Source of the DNA: Ponticoccus alexandrii
Lineage (GTDB): Bacteria; Pseudomonadota; Alphaproteobacteria; Rhodobacterales; Rhodobacteraceae
Direction: 5' to 3'
NCBI RefSeq assembly: GCF_016806125.1
Contig: NZ_CP047166.1
Span: forward strand, 682,001-746,000
DNA: 64,000 nt
In this document: in pieces, positions 25,482 to 34,415 of the stretch
Position numbering within the stretch: the stretch's first letter is position 1
Layout of the letters: each line of letters starts with the position of its first letter
Notes under the pieces: model-generated
What the model was told of the DNA's origin: nothing
The model's input: the letters and a program-made list of their open reading frames with translations, nothing else
Database searches by the model: none
Position numbers and translations under genes: made by a program

Positions 25482-25958
25482 ATGGCCAAGAAACCCGACA
25501 GCAACCCGAACTACAAGGTGATCGCCGAGAACCGGCGCGCGCGCTTCGACTATGCCATCGAAGAGGATCTCGAATGCGGGATCATCCTGACCGGCTCCGA
25601 GGTGAAGTCGCTGCGCGAGAACACCTCGAATGTTGCCGAAAGCTATGCTGCGGTCGAGGACGGCGAGTTGTGGCTGGTGAATTCCTACATCGCCCCCTAC
25701 GAGCGCGCCATGTTCGGCCATGAAGAGCGGCGGCGGCGCAAGTTGCTGTGCTCCAAGCGGGAGTTGTCGCGGCTGTGGAACGAGACCCAGCGCAAGGGCA
25801 TGACGCTGGTGCCGCTGGTGCTGTACTTCAATCACAAGGGTATCGCGAAGCTGAAGATCGGCATCGCCAAGGGCAAGAAAAACCACGACAAGCGCGAGAC
25901 CGAGGCCAAGCGCGACTGGAACCGCCAGAAGCAGCGCCTGCTGAAGGAACGCGGCTGA
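25482..25958 (+). CDS. smpB: SsrA-binding protein SmpB
   Basis: The 158-residue tmRNA-binding protein is required for trans-translation. Signatures are [35 protein letters not shown] and the basic C-terminal tail [23 protein letters not shown] 25482 is used. The ssrA RNA is not in this window. Confidence 0.97.
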   Translation: MAKKPDSNPNYKVIAENRRARFDYAIEEDLECGIILTGSEVKSLRENTSNVAESYAAVEDGELWLVNSYIAPYERAMFGHEERRRRKLLCSKRELSRLWNETQRKGMTLVPLVLYFNHKGIAKLKIGIAKGKKNHDKRETEAKRDWNRQKQRLLKERG

Positions 25959-26110
25959 GACCGGCGCGGCGGTGCCTGCGGGCAGGGCGGTTGCGGTGTG
26001 CTTGCTTGTTCGGCTGTCGATGCGAAAGGCGGGGTCGGGCCGGAGGCTGATGCTTGCAACGGGCCGCGTCTGTGGCTAGGCAAGGCCCAGCTGACAAGAC
26101 GGGGGGCGGC

Positions 26111-26971
26111 ATGGCTGCTGTGGACGATCCCAAGACGCTGGTTTCGACCGGCTGGCTGGAAAAACACCTGAACGATCCCGATTTGCGCATCCTCGATGCC
26201 AGCTGGTACCTGCCCGACATGGGGCGGGACGGGCGTGCCGAATACGAGGCCGCGCATATCCCCGGCGCGCGTTACTTCGACATCGACGATGTGTCGGATG
26301 CGCGTTCGGACCTGCCGCACATGGCGCCCGCGCCCGAAAAGTTCATGAGCCGCATGCGCGCTCTGGGTGTCGGCGACGGCCATCAAGTGGTGATCTACGA
26401 CGGCGCCGGTCTGTTTTCCGCGGCGCGCGTCTGGTGGCTGTTCCGCCTGATGGGGCAGGAGGGCGTGGCCGTGCTGGACGGCGGTTTCCCCAAGTGGCAG
26501 GCTGAGGGCCGCCCCGTCGAGGACCTGCCGCCGATGATCCGCGACCGCCACATGACCGCCCGGCGTCAGGCGCATCTGGTGCGCGACGTCACGCAGGTCT
26601 CCGCCGCGGTGAAGCTGAAGGACACCGAGGTGGTGGATGCCCGCTCTGCCCCGCGTTTCCGCGGCGACGAGCCCGAACCGCGCGAGGGCCTGCGCGCCGG
26701 ACATATCCCCGGCTCGAAGAACGTGCCCTTCCGGTCCGTTCTGGCCGAGGAGGGCACCATGAAGGACGTGGACGCCCTGCGCGCCACCTTCGAGGCCGCC
26801 GGTGTGGACTTGTCCCGGCCGGTCATCACCACATGTGGGTCCGGCGTGACCGCCGCCGTGCTCAGCCTCGCGCTGGAGCGCATGGGCAAGGGCGACCACT
26901 CGCTTTATGACGGGTCCTGGGCGGAATGGGGTGCCTTCCCGACGCTGCCCGTCGCAACCGGAGAAGACTGA
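26111..26971 (+). CDS. sseA: 3-mercaptopyruvate sulfurtransferase
   Basis: The 286-residue protein has two rhodanese domains. The catalytic Cys242 lies in TTCGSGVTA; the C-G-S/T-G-V-T loop distinguishes mercaptopyruvate from thiosulfate sulfurtransferases. The inactive N-domain shows EAAHIPGARYFDID near residue 45. It transfers sulfur from mercaptopyruvate to thiol acceptors. It abuts the aminotransferase gene (TGATG), which could supply mercaptopyruvate from cysteine. Confidence 0.93.
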   Translation: MAAVDDPKTLVSTGWLEKHLNDPDLRILDASWYLPDMGRDGRAEYEAAHIPGARYFDIDDVSDARSDLPHMAPAPEKFMSRMRALGVGDGHQVVIYDGAGLFSAARVWWLFRLMGQEGVAVLDGGFPKWQAEGRPVEDLPPMIRDRHMTARRQAHLVRDVTQVSAAVKLKDTEVVDARSAPRFRGDEPEPREGLRAGHIPGSKNVPFRSVLAEEGTMKDVDALRATFEAAGVDLSRPVITTCGSGVTAAVLSLALERMGKGDHSLYDGSWAEWGAFPTLPVATGED

Positions 26972-28155
26972 TGTTCGAGACGCTCAAGGAGCAACCCGCC
27001 GACAAGATCCTGCAGCTGATGCAGCTGTTCAAGGAGGATCCGCGCGAGAACAAGATCGACCTCGGCGTCGGCGTCTACAAGGACGCCAGCGGCAACACCC
27101 CGATCATGCGCGCCGTGAAGGCGGCGGAAAAGCAGCTGTGGGAGGCCGAGCAGACCAAGGCCTATACCGGGCTTGCGGGCGATCCGGCCTATGGCGATGC
27201 CATGGTGTCGCTGGTGCTGGGCGATGCGGTCCCGCGGAGCCAGGTCGCGGCGGCGGCGACGCCGGGCGGCACCGGCGCGGTGCGGCAGGCCTTCGACATG
27301 ATCCGCATGGCGAACCCCGCCGCGCGGGTCTTCGTCAGCGATCCGACATGGCCGAACCACCTGTCGATCCTGAAGCACATGCAGATCGAGACCGTGCCCT
27401 ACCGCTATTTCGACGACGAGACGCGGGGCGTCGACTTCGACGGCATGATGGCGGACCTCGACGCGGTGAAGTCGGGTGACGTGGTGCTGGTGCATGGCTG
27501 CTGCCACAACCCGACGGGCGCCAACCTGAACATGACCCAGTGGAAGGCGCTGGTGGAGCTGCTGCTGGCCAAGGGCGCGGTGCCCATGGTCGACATCGCC
27601 TATCAGGGCTTTGGCGACGGGCTTGAGGAAGACGCGCAGGCGGTGCGCCTGATCGCCTCGTCGGTGCCCGAGTGCCTGATCGCGGCTTCCTGCTCGAAGA
27701 ACTTCGGCATCTACCGCGAGCGCACGGGCCTTCTGATGGCGGTGGCGCAGGACCCGGCGAAGCAGAAGCTGAACCAGGGCACGCTGAATTACCTGAACCG
27801 GCAGAACTTTTCGTTCCCGCCTGATCATGGCGCGCGGCTGGTGACCATGGTGCTGACCGACGACGCCCTGCGCGCCGACTGGCAGGCGGAGCTGGAGGAG
27901 GTCCGCAACACCATGCTGGGCCTGCGCGAGCAACTGGCGGGCGAGTTGCAGCGGCTGTCGGGCTCCGACCGGTTCGGCTTCATCGCGCAGCACCGGGGCA
28001 TGTTCTCGCGCATCGGCGCCACGCCCGAGCAGGTGCAGACCATGCGCGACGATTTCGGTGTCTACATGGTGGGCGACTCGCGGATGAACATCGCGGGGCT
28101 GAACAAGACGACCGTGCCGATCCTCGCCGAGGCCATCGTCAAGGCAGGCGTCTGA
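26971..28155 (+). CDS. Aspartate/aromatic aminotransferase (class I, TyrB/AspC subgroup)
   Basis: The 394-residue PLP enzyme has N-terminal signatures KIDLGVGVYKD near residue 28 and KAYTGLAGDPAYGDAM near 63. HGCCHNPTGANL near 173 and the PLP lysine K243 in SCSKNFGIYRER follow. The subgroup transaminates aspartate, aromatic amino acids and often cysteine. Its ATG overlaps the sseA stop by one base, supporting a cysteine-to-mercaptopyruvate-to-sulfane route (inference). Confidence 0.93.
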   Translation: MFETLKEQPADKILQLMQLFKEDPRENKIDLGVGVYKDASGNTPIMRAVKAAEKQLWEAEQTKAYTGLAGDPAYGDAMVSLVLGDAVPRSQVAAAATPGGTGAVRQAFDMIRMANPAARVFVSDPTWPNHLSILKHMQIETVPYRYFDDETRGVDFDGMMADLDAVKSGDVVLVHGCCHNPTGANLNMTQWKALVELLLAKGAVPMVDIAYQGFGDGLEEDAQAVRLIASSVPECLIAASCSKNFGIYRERTGLLMAVAQDPAKQKLNQGTLNYLNRQNFSFPPDHGARLVTMVLTDDALRADWQAELEEVRNTMLGLREQLAGELQRLSGSDRFGFIAQHRGMFSRIGATPEQVQTMRDDFGVYMVGDSRMNIAGLNKTTVPILAEAIVKAGV

Positions 28156-28461
28156 CGCCACGGGGGCGGGCAGGCAGGGCCTGCCCCGTCCTTCCTCAAG
28201 ATCCCGCTGCGGGTCCCTTCAACGGAGTGCCTGACGGCAGGCTGGATGTTCCGGCCCCCCCGCCTGTTCTCCCCCGCCACGCCGGGGGGACCGCAGATCA
28301 GGCCGATCCCGAAACAGGGGTGTCTCTCTTTCCGCTCAGCCCTCTGGCGCGCTTTGGGCGGTCCGGGCAGGGCGTCATCGAGCCCGGTCTCTGTGCACGG
28401 CCCATCGCCAGAGCCTCTCTCCGAAAATGCCGCCGTCCGTCCCGGACAACCGGCGTTCCCC
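28156..28461. other. 306-bp convergent gap with one hairpin
   Basis: A perfect 8-bp stem gggcaggc / gcctgccc (loop agg) lies at 28168-28186, 13 bp after the aminotransferase stop, without a strong T run; it may act as its 3' end. No gene is seen in the rest. Confidence 0.5.
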
Positions 28462-28809
28462 TCAGCCGCCGTGCCGCGCGCGGCTGTCCTCGGGGGCCTC
28501 CGCCCGATCCTCCTTGCCGTAGTCGCGCAGCACATGCGCCACCCGCAGCCGGTATCCGGCGAAGAGCCCGCCGCGTCCGGCCTCCTGCGCCGCGCGGTGC
28601 TTTTCCAGCTGGCGCCAGCGGTCGACCGCCGCCTCGTCCTCGAAGAAACTGATCGACAGAAGCTTGTCCGGGTTCGTCAGGCTCTGGAACCGCTCGACCG
28701 AGATGAAGCCCTCAACCTGCTCGACCAGCGGCCGCATGGTGGCCGCGATGTCGAGATAGGCCTGCTTCTTTCCCTCTGCCGGGATCACTTCGAAAATGAT
28801 GGCGATCAT
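28462..28809 (-). CDS. Antibiotic-biosynthesis-monooxygenase (ABM) domain protein
   Basis: The 115-residue dimeric alpha/beta barrel-type protein begins IAIIFEVIPAEG, with EGFISVERFQSL near residue 33 and LLSISFFEDEAAVDRWR near 50. Members range from quinone-type monooxygenases to proteins of unknown use. ATG 28809 is chosen because longer frames upstream lack family sequence. The C-terminal 20 residues are charged and atypical. Confidence 0.85.
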   Translation of the reverse strand: MIAIIFEVIPAEGKKQAYLDIAATMRPLVEQVEGFISVERFQSLTNPDKLLSISFFEDEAAVDRWRQLEKHRAAQEAGRGGLFAGYRLRVAHVLRDYGKEDRAEAPEDSRARHGG

Positions 28810-29048
28810 GGCTGTCCTCTTCCGTGCTGTCACAGTGCTCCAGCGCCCGTGCCGGCACAGGCTAAGGTCAGGGCCGCGCTTGGCGGCCCCCCTGGCACGG
28901 CGTCCTGTGAAATCGCCGGCCTTTGGTGTTTCTCTCGCGGTGAGTGTGAGAATGAAGCGCGAGAGGTCAATGGTCTTGCGAGCGACCTGCAAGAACCGGC
29001 GCTTTACCCGACCGACCGGCTGCGTTAACCAGCGGGCGAGGGGATCGG

Positions 29049-30155
29049 GTGGGGACTGCCGTGGGCGATTTTGCGACCTTGAGCCTTGAGGGCAGCGGGC
29101 TGGAGCGGCAACCGCGGGTTCCCCCGGACAAACGCGCCAAGGGCTACGCGGACCGCTTCGACGCCACGACGCTGTGGCTGGACGCGGTCTGGACGGGGCA
29201 GGAGGTGGTTCTTGTCTGCCCGCGGCTCAACAACCTGTGGTTCACGGTGACCTGCGCCGCCTTTGCGCTGGACGGCAGGCCCGTACGCGCCCGCCTGCGG
29301 CGCTATTACCGCCATACGCTGATCTCGCTGAAGGCCCCGGTCCGGCCAGACAGGGTTTCCGTCCGGATCGGCGACTGGGTCGGAGAGACCGGGGTTCACG
29401 GGCCGCAGACCGCCGGTTTCGCGGGCCTCAACGTGCTGATGACCCTGTCCAAGGACAACGATCCCGCGTGGATCGAGGACTGGGCGCGGTTCCATGTGCG
29501 CCACCACGGGGCTCAGGCCTGCCTTTTCGTCGACAACGGGTCGGCGGAACACGGACCCGAGGCAATCCGCCCGGCGCTGGAGCGCGCGGGCCTTTCGCGG
29601 TCGGTGATCCTCTCGGCCCCGCTGCGCTACGGACCGCGTGGCAAGCCGCCCTTCGTCAATGCCGAACTGTTCCTGCAGACCGGGGTGATGAACGTGCTGC
29701 GCCTGCGCTTCCTGAAGCAGGCGCGGGCGGTGCTGAACTGCGACATCGACGAACTGGTGATGACCCCGGGCCGGACGGTCTTTGACCTCGCCGCCGGATC
29801 GGCGCGCGGTTTCGTGCAGTTCCCGGGCCGCTGGGTGCACCCGGCGCCGGGGTCGGAGGGATGGTCATGGCACGCGCGCCACACCTATGCCGACAGCCCG
29901 GCGCGACCCTGCCCGCCGAAATGGTGCATCGTGCCGGACGGTCCGCTGGGGCGGTTTCAGTGGCGCCCGCATGAACTGGAAGGGCTGCCGCTTCAGCGGC
30001 GGTTCCGTGCCGAAAGCGCATGGTTCTATCACTGCCGGACCATCACCAACGGGTGGAAGTCGCAGAGCCGCACCGGGGTCAACGACAACACGGTGCCGGA
30101 CGAGGTTCTGGTCGCCGCGCTCGATGCGGCAGATTTGCCGCGCCGGACGGGTTGA
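29049..30155 (+). CDS. Glycosyltransferase, family-2-like (Glyco_tranf_2_4)
   Basis: The 368-residue protein has an N-terminal beta-rich portion (about 1-115) and then a GT-A-like domain. It has NVLMTLSKDNDPAWIEDWARFH near 128, LFVDNGS near 159, and a metal-binding D-x-D in LNCDIDELV near 237. The GTG start at 29049 follows GAGGGG; GTG 29061 is an alternative. It is probably cytosolic and acts on cell-surface glycans, but the acceptor is unknown. It is isolated from other polysaccharide genes. Confidence 0.82.
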   Translation: MGTAVGDFATLSLEGSGLERQPRVPPDKRAKGYADRFDATTLWLDAVWTGQEVVLVCPRLNNLWFTVTCAAFALDGRPVRARLRRYYRHTLISLKAPVRPDRVSVRIGDWVGETGVHGPQTAGFAGLNVLMTLSKDNDPAWIEDWARFHVRHHGAQACLFVDNGSAEHGPEAIRPALERAGLSRSVILSAPLRYGPRGKPPFVNAELFLQTGVMNVLRLRFLKQARAVLNCDIDELVMTPGRTVFDLAAGSARGFVQFPGRWVHPAPGSEGWSWHARHTYADSPARPCPPKWCIVPDGPLGRFQWRPHELEGLPLQRRFRAESAWFYHCRTITNGWKSQSRTGVNDNTVPDEVLVAALDAADLPRRTG

Positions 30156-30317
30156 AAACGCGGGCTCCGGGCGCCAGATTCCCGATGGTCCGCCCGATCC
30201 GGGCCCCATGATCCTTGTGCCCGGCCAGCAGGTCGCGCGCCGCCGCTCGGCGGCAGGGCAGCGATCCGGGGCCGGGAGGGGATCGGCATCATGATGCAAC
30301 ACAAGGAGAGCCCTCGA

Positions 30318-30617
30318 ATGGCCAGCCCTGCAATGGTCCTGTTCGCCCCGTCGATCGCGCTGTGGATCGGCGCGCAGTCATGGCGGCGCAAGCGTCTGAA
30401 ACGCGCGGCCGGGGATCTTCCGACGAAGCTGCGGCGCCTTCTGGGGCCAGATCCGGATTATCTGCCGCCCGAGGGGGGCGCCGCATCGCCAGAGATGGCG
30501 GATTACGCGAAACTGCACCGCAAGACCGGGCGCGTGGCCAATGTGGTCGGCCTGCTGGCCTGCCTCTGGCTGCTTTTTGTCGCCTATCTCGCCCTGCGGG
30601 GCCATACCCTGCCCTGA
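30318..30617 (+). CDS. Small membrane protein of unknown function
   Basis: The 99-residue protein has a hydrophobic N-terminus (MVLFAPSIALWIGAQSW) and a C-terminal transmembrane helix (NVVGLLACLWLLFVAYLAL) around a basic middle. ATG 30318 is preferred over ATG 30291 because AAGGAGAG lies 9 bp before it. I do not recognise a family. Confidence 0.6.
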   Translation: MASPAMVLFAPSIALWIGAQSWRRKRLKRAAGDLPTKLRRLLGPDPDYLPPEGGAASPEMADYAKLHRKTGRVANVVGLLACLWLLFVAYLALRGHTLP

Positions 30618-30826
30618 CGGCAGGGGTATAAATCGCTGGGCGCGCGTCCCGTCTCTGGGCGGCGCAGGGGGTCCTTTTGGCTGGCGCCGTGACGGCTTTG
30701 CGTGGCAAGGATCGGTTTCCGGATCGCAAGATGCGCCCCCTCCGTTGAGAATCCACAGCGCAGGTGTTATATCTGGGTCACACCCGGCGCCGGGGTGTGG
30801 CACGGCGCGAGCAATATAGGAGGACT

Positions 30827-30892
30827 ATGTCCTGTCTGCGACGGCATATGCGGCGGAAGCCGCAGCACAAGGTGCGGCGATGGGTGCCGTGA
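30827..30892 (+). other. Short frame at the rsfS 5' end (upstream ORF or frameshifted start)
   Basis: AGGAGG at 30818-30823 is followed by ATG 30827, opening a 21-codon frame that ends at 30892, overlapping the annotated rsfS start by 13 bp. In the rsfS frame the DNA stays open back to a TAG at 30817 and would encode SATAYAAEAAAQGAA before Met. That frame is one base out from ATG 30827. CTG 30832, 8 bp after the Shine-Dalgarno, is in the rsfS frame. Confidence 0.5.
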
Positions 30893-31245
30893 CTTCCAGC
30901 AAACCTGGCGGCGAAGCCCTTCTTGCCAGGGTTCTCTCCATACTCTCCGACAACAAGGCCGAGGATATCGTGCAGATCGACCTGCGCGGAAAATCCTCCG
31001 TCTGCGATCACATGGTGATCTGCTCCGGTCGCTCGTCGCGGCAGGTCAGCGCGCTGGCGGAGAAGCTGGCCGATACGCTCAAGGCGGAGTTCGGCATCCT
31101 CAGCCAGACCGAGGGCCGTGACACCGGCGATTGGGTGCTGATCGACGCGGGCGACGTGGTCGTCCATGTCTTCCGCCCCGAAGTGCGCGAGTTCTACCAG
31201 CTGGAAAAGATGTGGCAGCCCGTGGGGGCCGCGACCGGGGCCTGA
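30880..31245 (+). CDS. rsfS: Ribosome silencing factor RsfS
   Basis: The 121-residue protein binds uL14 and blocks 30S joining in starvation. Signatures are KAEDIVQIDLRGKSSVCDHMVICSG (from about residue 26), GDWVLIDAGDVVVHVFRPEVREFY and LEKMW. ATG 30880 has only a weak AAGGTG site; a stronger AGGAGG lies 57 bp upstream, so the N-terminus may be about 16 residues longer (see the entry at 30827). rlmH follows after 9 bp, the usual arrangement. Confidence 0.93.
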   Translation: MGAVTSSKPGGEALLARVLSILSDNKAEDIVQIDLRGKSSVCDHMVICSGRSSRQVSALAEKLADTLKAEFGILSQTEGRDTGDWVLIDAGDVVVHVFRPEVREFYQLEKMWQPVGAATGA

Positions 31246-31254
31246 CGACGGGTC

Positions 31255-31725
31255 ATGCGGGTGCATCTTTGCGTTGTGGGCCGGCTGAAGGCCGGTCCCG
31301 AACACGCGCTTGTTTCAGATTACATCAAGCGATTCGACCGCAGCGGGCGGGCCATGGGGCTGGGCCCGCTGACGGTCCATGAAGTCGACGACCGCAAGGG
31401 TGGTGGCATGGCCGGGGAAGCCGTGCTGCTGCGGCGCGCCCTGCCGTCCTGCGCGCGGCTTTGCGTGATGGACGAACGCGGGCGGGTGATGGGCTCCCCG
31501 GCCTTCGCAGAAAGGCTGGCGGGCTGGCGCGATACCGGGACGCAGGATCTGGCCTTTGTGATTGGCGGCGCGGACGGGATCGACCCGGCCCTGCGCGCCG
31601 AGGCGGATTTCGCGCTGAGCTTCGGAGAGATGGTCTGGCCGCATATGCTGGTGCGGGTGATGCTGACCGAACAGCTGTATCGCGCCGCGTCGATCCTCGC
31701 CGGGGCGCCTTACCACCGGGCGTGA
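31255..31725 (+). CDS. rlmH: 23S rRNA (pseudouridine1915-N3)-methyltransferase
   Basis: This 156-residue SPOUT enzyme methylates pseudouridine 1915 in helix 69. LCVVGRLKAGPE, LAFVIGGADGIDPAL near residue 99, and the knot LTEQLYRAASILAGAPYHR are diagnostic. It is co-transcribed with rsfS (9-bp gap). Confidence 0.96.
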   Translation: MRVHLCVVGRLKAGPEHALVSDYIKRFDRSGRAMGLGPLTVHEVDDRKGGGMAGEAVLLRRALPSCARLCVMDERGRVMGSPAFAERLAGWRDTGTQDLAFVIGGADGIDPALRAEADFALSFGEMVWPHMLVRVMLTEQLYRAASILAGAPYHRA

Positions 31726-31738
31726 TGGCCTGCGGCGG

Positions 31739-31801
31739 CGGGGCTGGGGGCTCTGCCCCCGGCCTGCGGCCTCCCCCGAGGTGTTTTCAGACCAGAGAAG
31801 G
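31739..31801 (-). repeat. Type-A intergenic repeat, copy 5 (diverged core)
   Basis: The hairpin gggggc-tct-gccccc and a gcctgcggc arm are followed by cccccgaggtgttttcagaccagagaag, a diverged version of the reverse-complement core. It lies between convergent rlmH and uppP, 14 bp after the rlmH stop. Confidence 0.7.
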
Positions 31802-31806
31802 GCGGG

Positions 31807-32619
31807 TCAGCTGTAGGCGATCCAGAGCAGGACCGCGCCCAGGATGATCCGGTAGATCACGTAGGGCGTGAAGCTGACCGACCGCAGCAGGCGCATCATC
31901 AGCGCCAGCGCGCCAAGGGCTGCGACAAAGGCAAAGGCGGCGGCGATCGCGCCGTCTCGGGCGGCGGCGGCATCGGCGGTGGTGGCGACTTCAAGCCCCA
32001 GCAGGGTGCCCGAGGCGATGATCGTCGGGATCGACATCAGCATTGCCAGCTTGGCGGCATCCTGCCGCGTGTAACCCAGCCGTCGCGCTGCCGTGATGGT
32101 GATGCCCGACCGCGAGGTGCCCGGGATCAGCGCCACCGCCTGCCACAGGCCCATGATGATCGCGTCCCGCAGGTTCCAGTCCGTATCGGTCCTGACCGTG
32201 GGGCTGCGGGTGTCGGCCCACCACAGCACCAGCCCGAAGCCCAGCATCGCCCAGCCGATCACCGCGACCGAGCGCAGGGCGTCGTCCAGCCCGGTGAGCT
32301 TCAGGGCCAGGCCCGCGAGGATCACCGGGATGGTGGCCATCAGCAGCAGGAAGGCCAGCTCGGCGCCCGCCGTGTCGCGGCGCCCGGTCAGCAGGCGCAG
32401 CGCGCCCGAGGCGGCCATCGCCACATCACGGCGGAAGTAGAGGATCACCGCGAAAAGCGTGCCGACGTGCACCGCAACGTCGATCACCTGCCCCTGATCC
32501 TGCATGCCGGTCAGTGAGGGCAGGAGAATCAGGTGCCCCGAGGAGGAAACCGGCAGGAACTCCGTAACGCCCTGGATGAGCGCGAGAATCAGAAGTTGAG
32601 TGAGGGGCATTGAGGCCAT
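31807..32619 (-). CDS. uppP: Undecaprenyl-diphosphatase
   Basis: The 270-residue multi-pass membrane phosphatase recycles the peptidoglycan lipid carrier. Motifs are QGVTEFLPVSSSGHLIL near residue 16 and IPGTSRSGITITAARRLG near 165. A second ATG at 32610 (MPLTQ) is an equally plausible start; neither has a clear ribosome site. It is divergent from gltD. Confidence 0.95.
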   Translation of the reverse strand: MASMPLTQLLILALIQGVTEFLPVSSSGHLILLPSLTGMQDQGQVIDVAVHVGTLFAVILYFRRDVAMAASGALRLLTGRRDTAGAELAFLLLMATIPVILAGLALKLTGLDDALRSVAVIGWAMLGFGLVLWWADTRSPTVRTDTDWNLRDAIIMGLWQAVALIPGTSRSGITITAARRLGYTRQDAAKLAMLMSIPTIIASGTLLGLEVATTADAAAARDGAIAAAFAFVAALGALALMMRLLRSVSFTPYVIYRIILGAVLLWIAYS

Positions 32620-32842
32620 CCGGGTGAGATTTACATGCCGGGTATAACCCCATGTTACGGAAAGGAAAGAATCGAATTAGGTAAGCAACCGGACCTATTT
32701 ATCGACTACCGAAGCGCCCTCGATGCTTTCAAGGTGCAGGATTTCGACATATAGGTCAGCAATTATGACTTTTAATCCGGTTGCGGCTTCTGTATCAGGT
32801 GCGGGAGCTCTGACGCACCCATTTCTGGAAGAGGCACGTACT
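32620..32842. promoter_or_regulatory. AT-richer divergent promoter region uppP/gltD
   Basis: The 223-bp gap has noticeably lower GC than its surroundings (for example gaatcgaattaggtaagcaa and gacatataggtcagcaatta) and probably carries the promoters for uppP and the GOGAT genes. An in-frame ATG at 32765 could extend gltD by 26 residues, but that extension is not family-like. No defined operator is recognised. Confidence 0.45.
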
Positions 32843-34291
32843 ATGGCAAAGCAGCCGATGCTTAAGTTTGTCACGACCCAGCGGGAAATGCCCGCAAAGC
32901 GCGAGGCTGATGTCCGGAATCGGGACTTTGCCGAAATTTACGCCGAATATGCCGACCAGAAGGCCAAGGAGCAGGCATCGCGGTGTTCGCAATGCGGCGT
33001 TCCCTACTGCCAGAGCCACTGCCCCCTGCACAACAACATCCCCGACTGGCTGAACCTGACCGCCACGGGCCGCCTGCAGGAGGCCTATGAGATCAGCCAG
33101 GCCACCAATACCTTCCCCGAGATCTGCGGCCGCATCTGCCCGCAGGACCGCCTGTGCGAAGGCAATTGCGTGATCGAGCAGTCGGGCCATGGCACCGTGA
33201 CCATCGGCTCTGTCGAGAAATACATCACCGATACGGCCTGGGAAGAAGGCTGGGTGAAGCCAGCCGCCCCCGAGGTGGAGCGCAAGGAAAGCGTCGGCAT
33301 CATCGGCGCCGGGCCGGGCGGTCTGGCCGCCGCCGACATGCTCCGCCGCGCCGGGGTGCAGGTGACGGTCTACGACCGCTACGACCGCTCGGGCGGGTTG
33401 CTGACCTACGGCATTCCCGGCTTCAAGCTGGAGAAAGAGGTGGTCATGCGCCGCAACAAGCAGCTTGAGGCGGGCGGCGTGCGCTTCGTCATGAACTGCA
33501 GCGTGGGCGAGGACATGTCTTTCGAGGAGATCCGCGCGCAGCATGACGCGGTCATCATCGCCACCGGCGTCTACAAGAGCCGCGATCTGGGCGGGCCCGG
33601 CGCGGGCGCCAAGGGTATCGTCAAGGCCATCGACTACCTGACCGCCTCGAACCGGGTCGCCAATTTCGGCGATACCGTGGCCGAGTACGACAGCGGCGAG
33701 CTGAACGCCAAGGGCAAGAAGGTCGTGGTGATCGGCGGCGGCGATACGGCGATGGACTGCGTGCGCACCGCGATCCGGCAGGGCGCCGAAAGCGTCAAAT
33801 GCCTGTATCGCCGCGACCGGGCGAATATGCCGGGATCGCAGCGCGAGGTGCAGAACGCCGAGGAAGAGGGTGTACAGTTCGAGTGGCTGACCGCCCCGGC
33901 GGGTTTCAAGTCCGGCGAGGCTGACGCCGTGGACTCGGTGATCGTGCAGAAGATGCGCCTTGGCGCGCCCGATGCCAGCGGACGCCAGTCGCCGGAGGTG
34001 ATCGAGGGGTCGGATTACGACGAGCCCGCCGACCTGGTGATCAAGGCGCTGGGGTTCGAACCCGAAGAACTGCCGACGCTCTGGGGCTGCCCCGAGCTGG
34101 AAGTGACCCGTTGGGGCACCGTGAAGGCTCAGTTCACCAGCGGGCGCACCGCGCTGGAGGGCGTCTACGCGGTGGGTGATATCGTACGCGGCGCATCCCT
34201 GGTGGTCTGGGCGATCCGCGACGGGCGTGACTGCGCCGAGGCGATCCTTGGCGATCTGAACAGCCGGGCCGCGGCCATCGCGGCCGAGTGA
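32843..34291 (+). CDS. gltD: Glutamate synthase small subunit
   Basis: The 482-residue FAD and Fe-S subunit passes NADPH electrons to GltB. N-terminal cluster cysteines are RCSQCGVPYCQSHCPL near residue 48 and CGRICPQDRLCEGNC near 95. The FAD site is GIIGAGPGGLAAADMLR near 152; the second nucleotide site is VVVIGGGDTAMDCVR near 294. GGAAGAGG precedes ATG 32843. gltB lies 1.8 kb downstream on the same strand, with three genes between. Confidence 0.96.
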   Translation: MAKQPMLKFVTTQREMPAKREADVRNRDFAEIYAEYADQKAKEQASRCSQCGVPYCQSHCPLHNNIPDWLNLTATGRLQEAYEISQATNTFPEICGRICPQDRLCEGNCVIEQSGHGTVTIGSVEKYITDTAWEEGWVKPAAPEVERKESVGIIGAGPGGLAAADMLRRAGVQVTVYDRYDRSGGLLTYGIPGFKLEKEVVMRRNKQLEAGGVRFVMNCSVGEDMSFEEIRAQHDAVIIATGVYKSRDLGGPGAGAKGIVKAIDYLTASNRVANFGDTVAEYDSGELNAKGKKVVVIGGGDTAMDCVRTAIRQGAESVKCLYRRDRANMPGSQREVQNAEEEGVQFEWLTAPAGFKSGEADAVDSVIVQKMRLGAPDASGRQSPEVIEGSDYDEPADLVIKALGFEPEELPTLWGCPELEVTRWGTVKAQFTSGRTALEGVYAVGDIVRGASLVVWAIRDGRDCAEAILGDLNSRAAAIAAE

Positions 34292-34415
34292 CGCCATGGC
34301 CGGTCACGGCGCGGCGGTCTGCGTGCAGGCGATCCGCGCCGGGCTTTGCCGGTGGAACGGATGACGAAACAGGGATCGACCGGGTCGGCGGTGCCGGCCT
34401 CTGGAGGGCTTAAGG

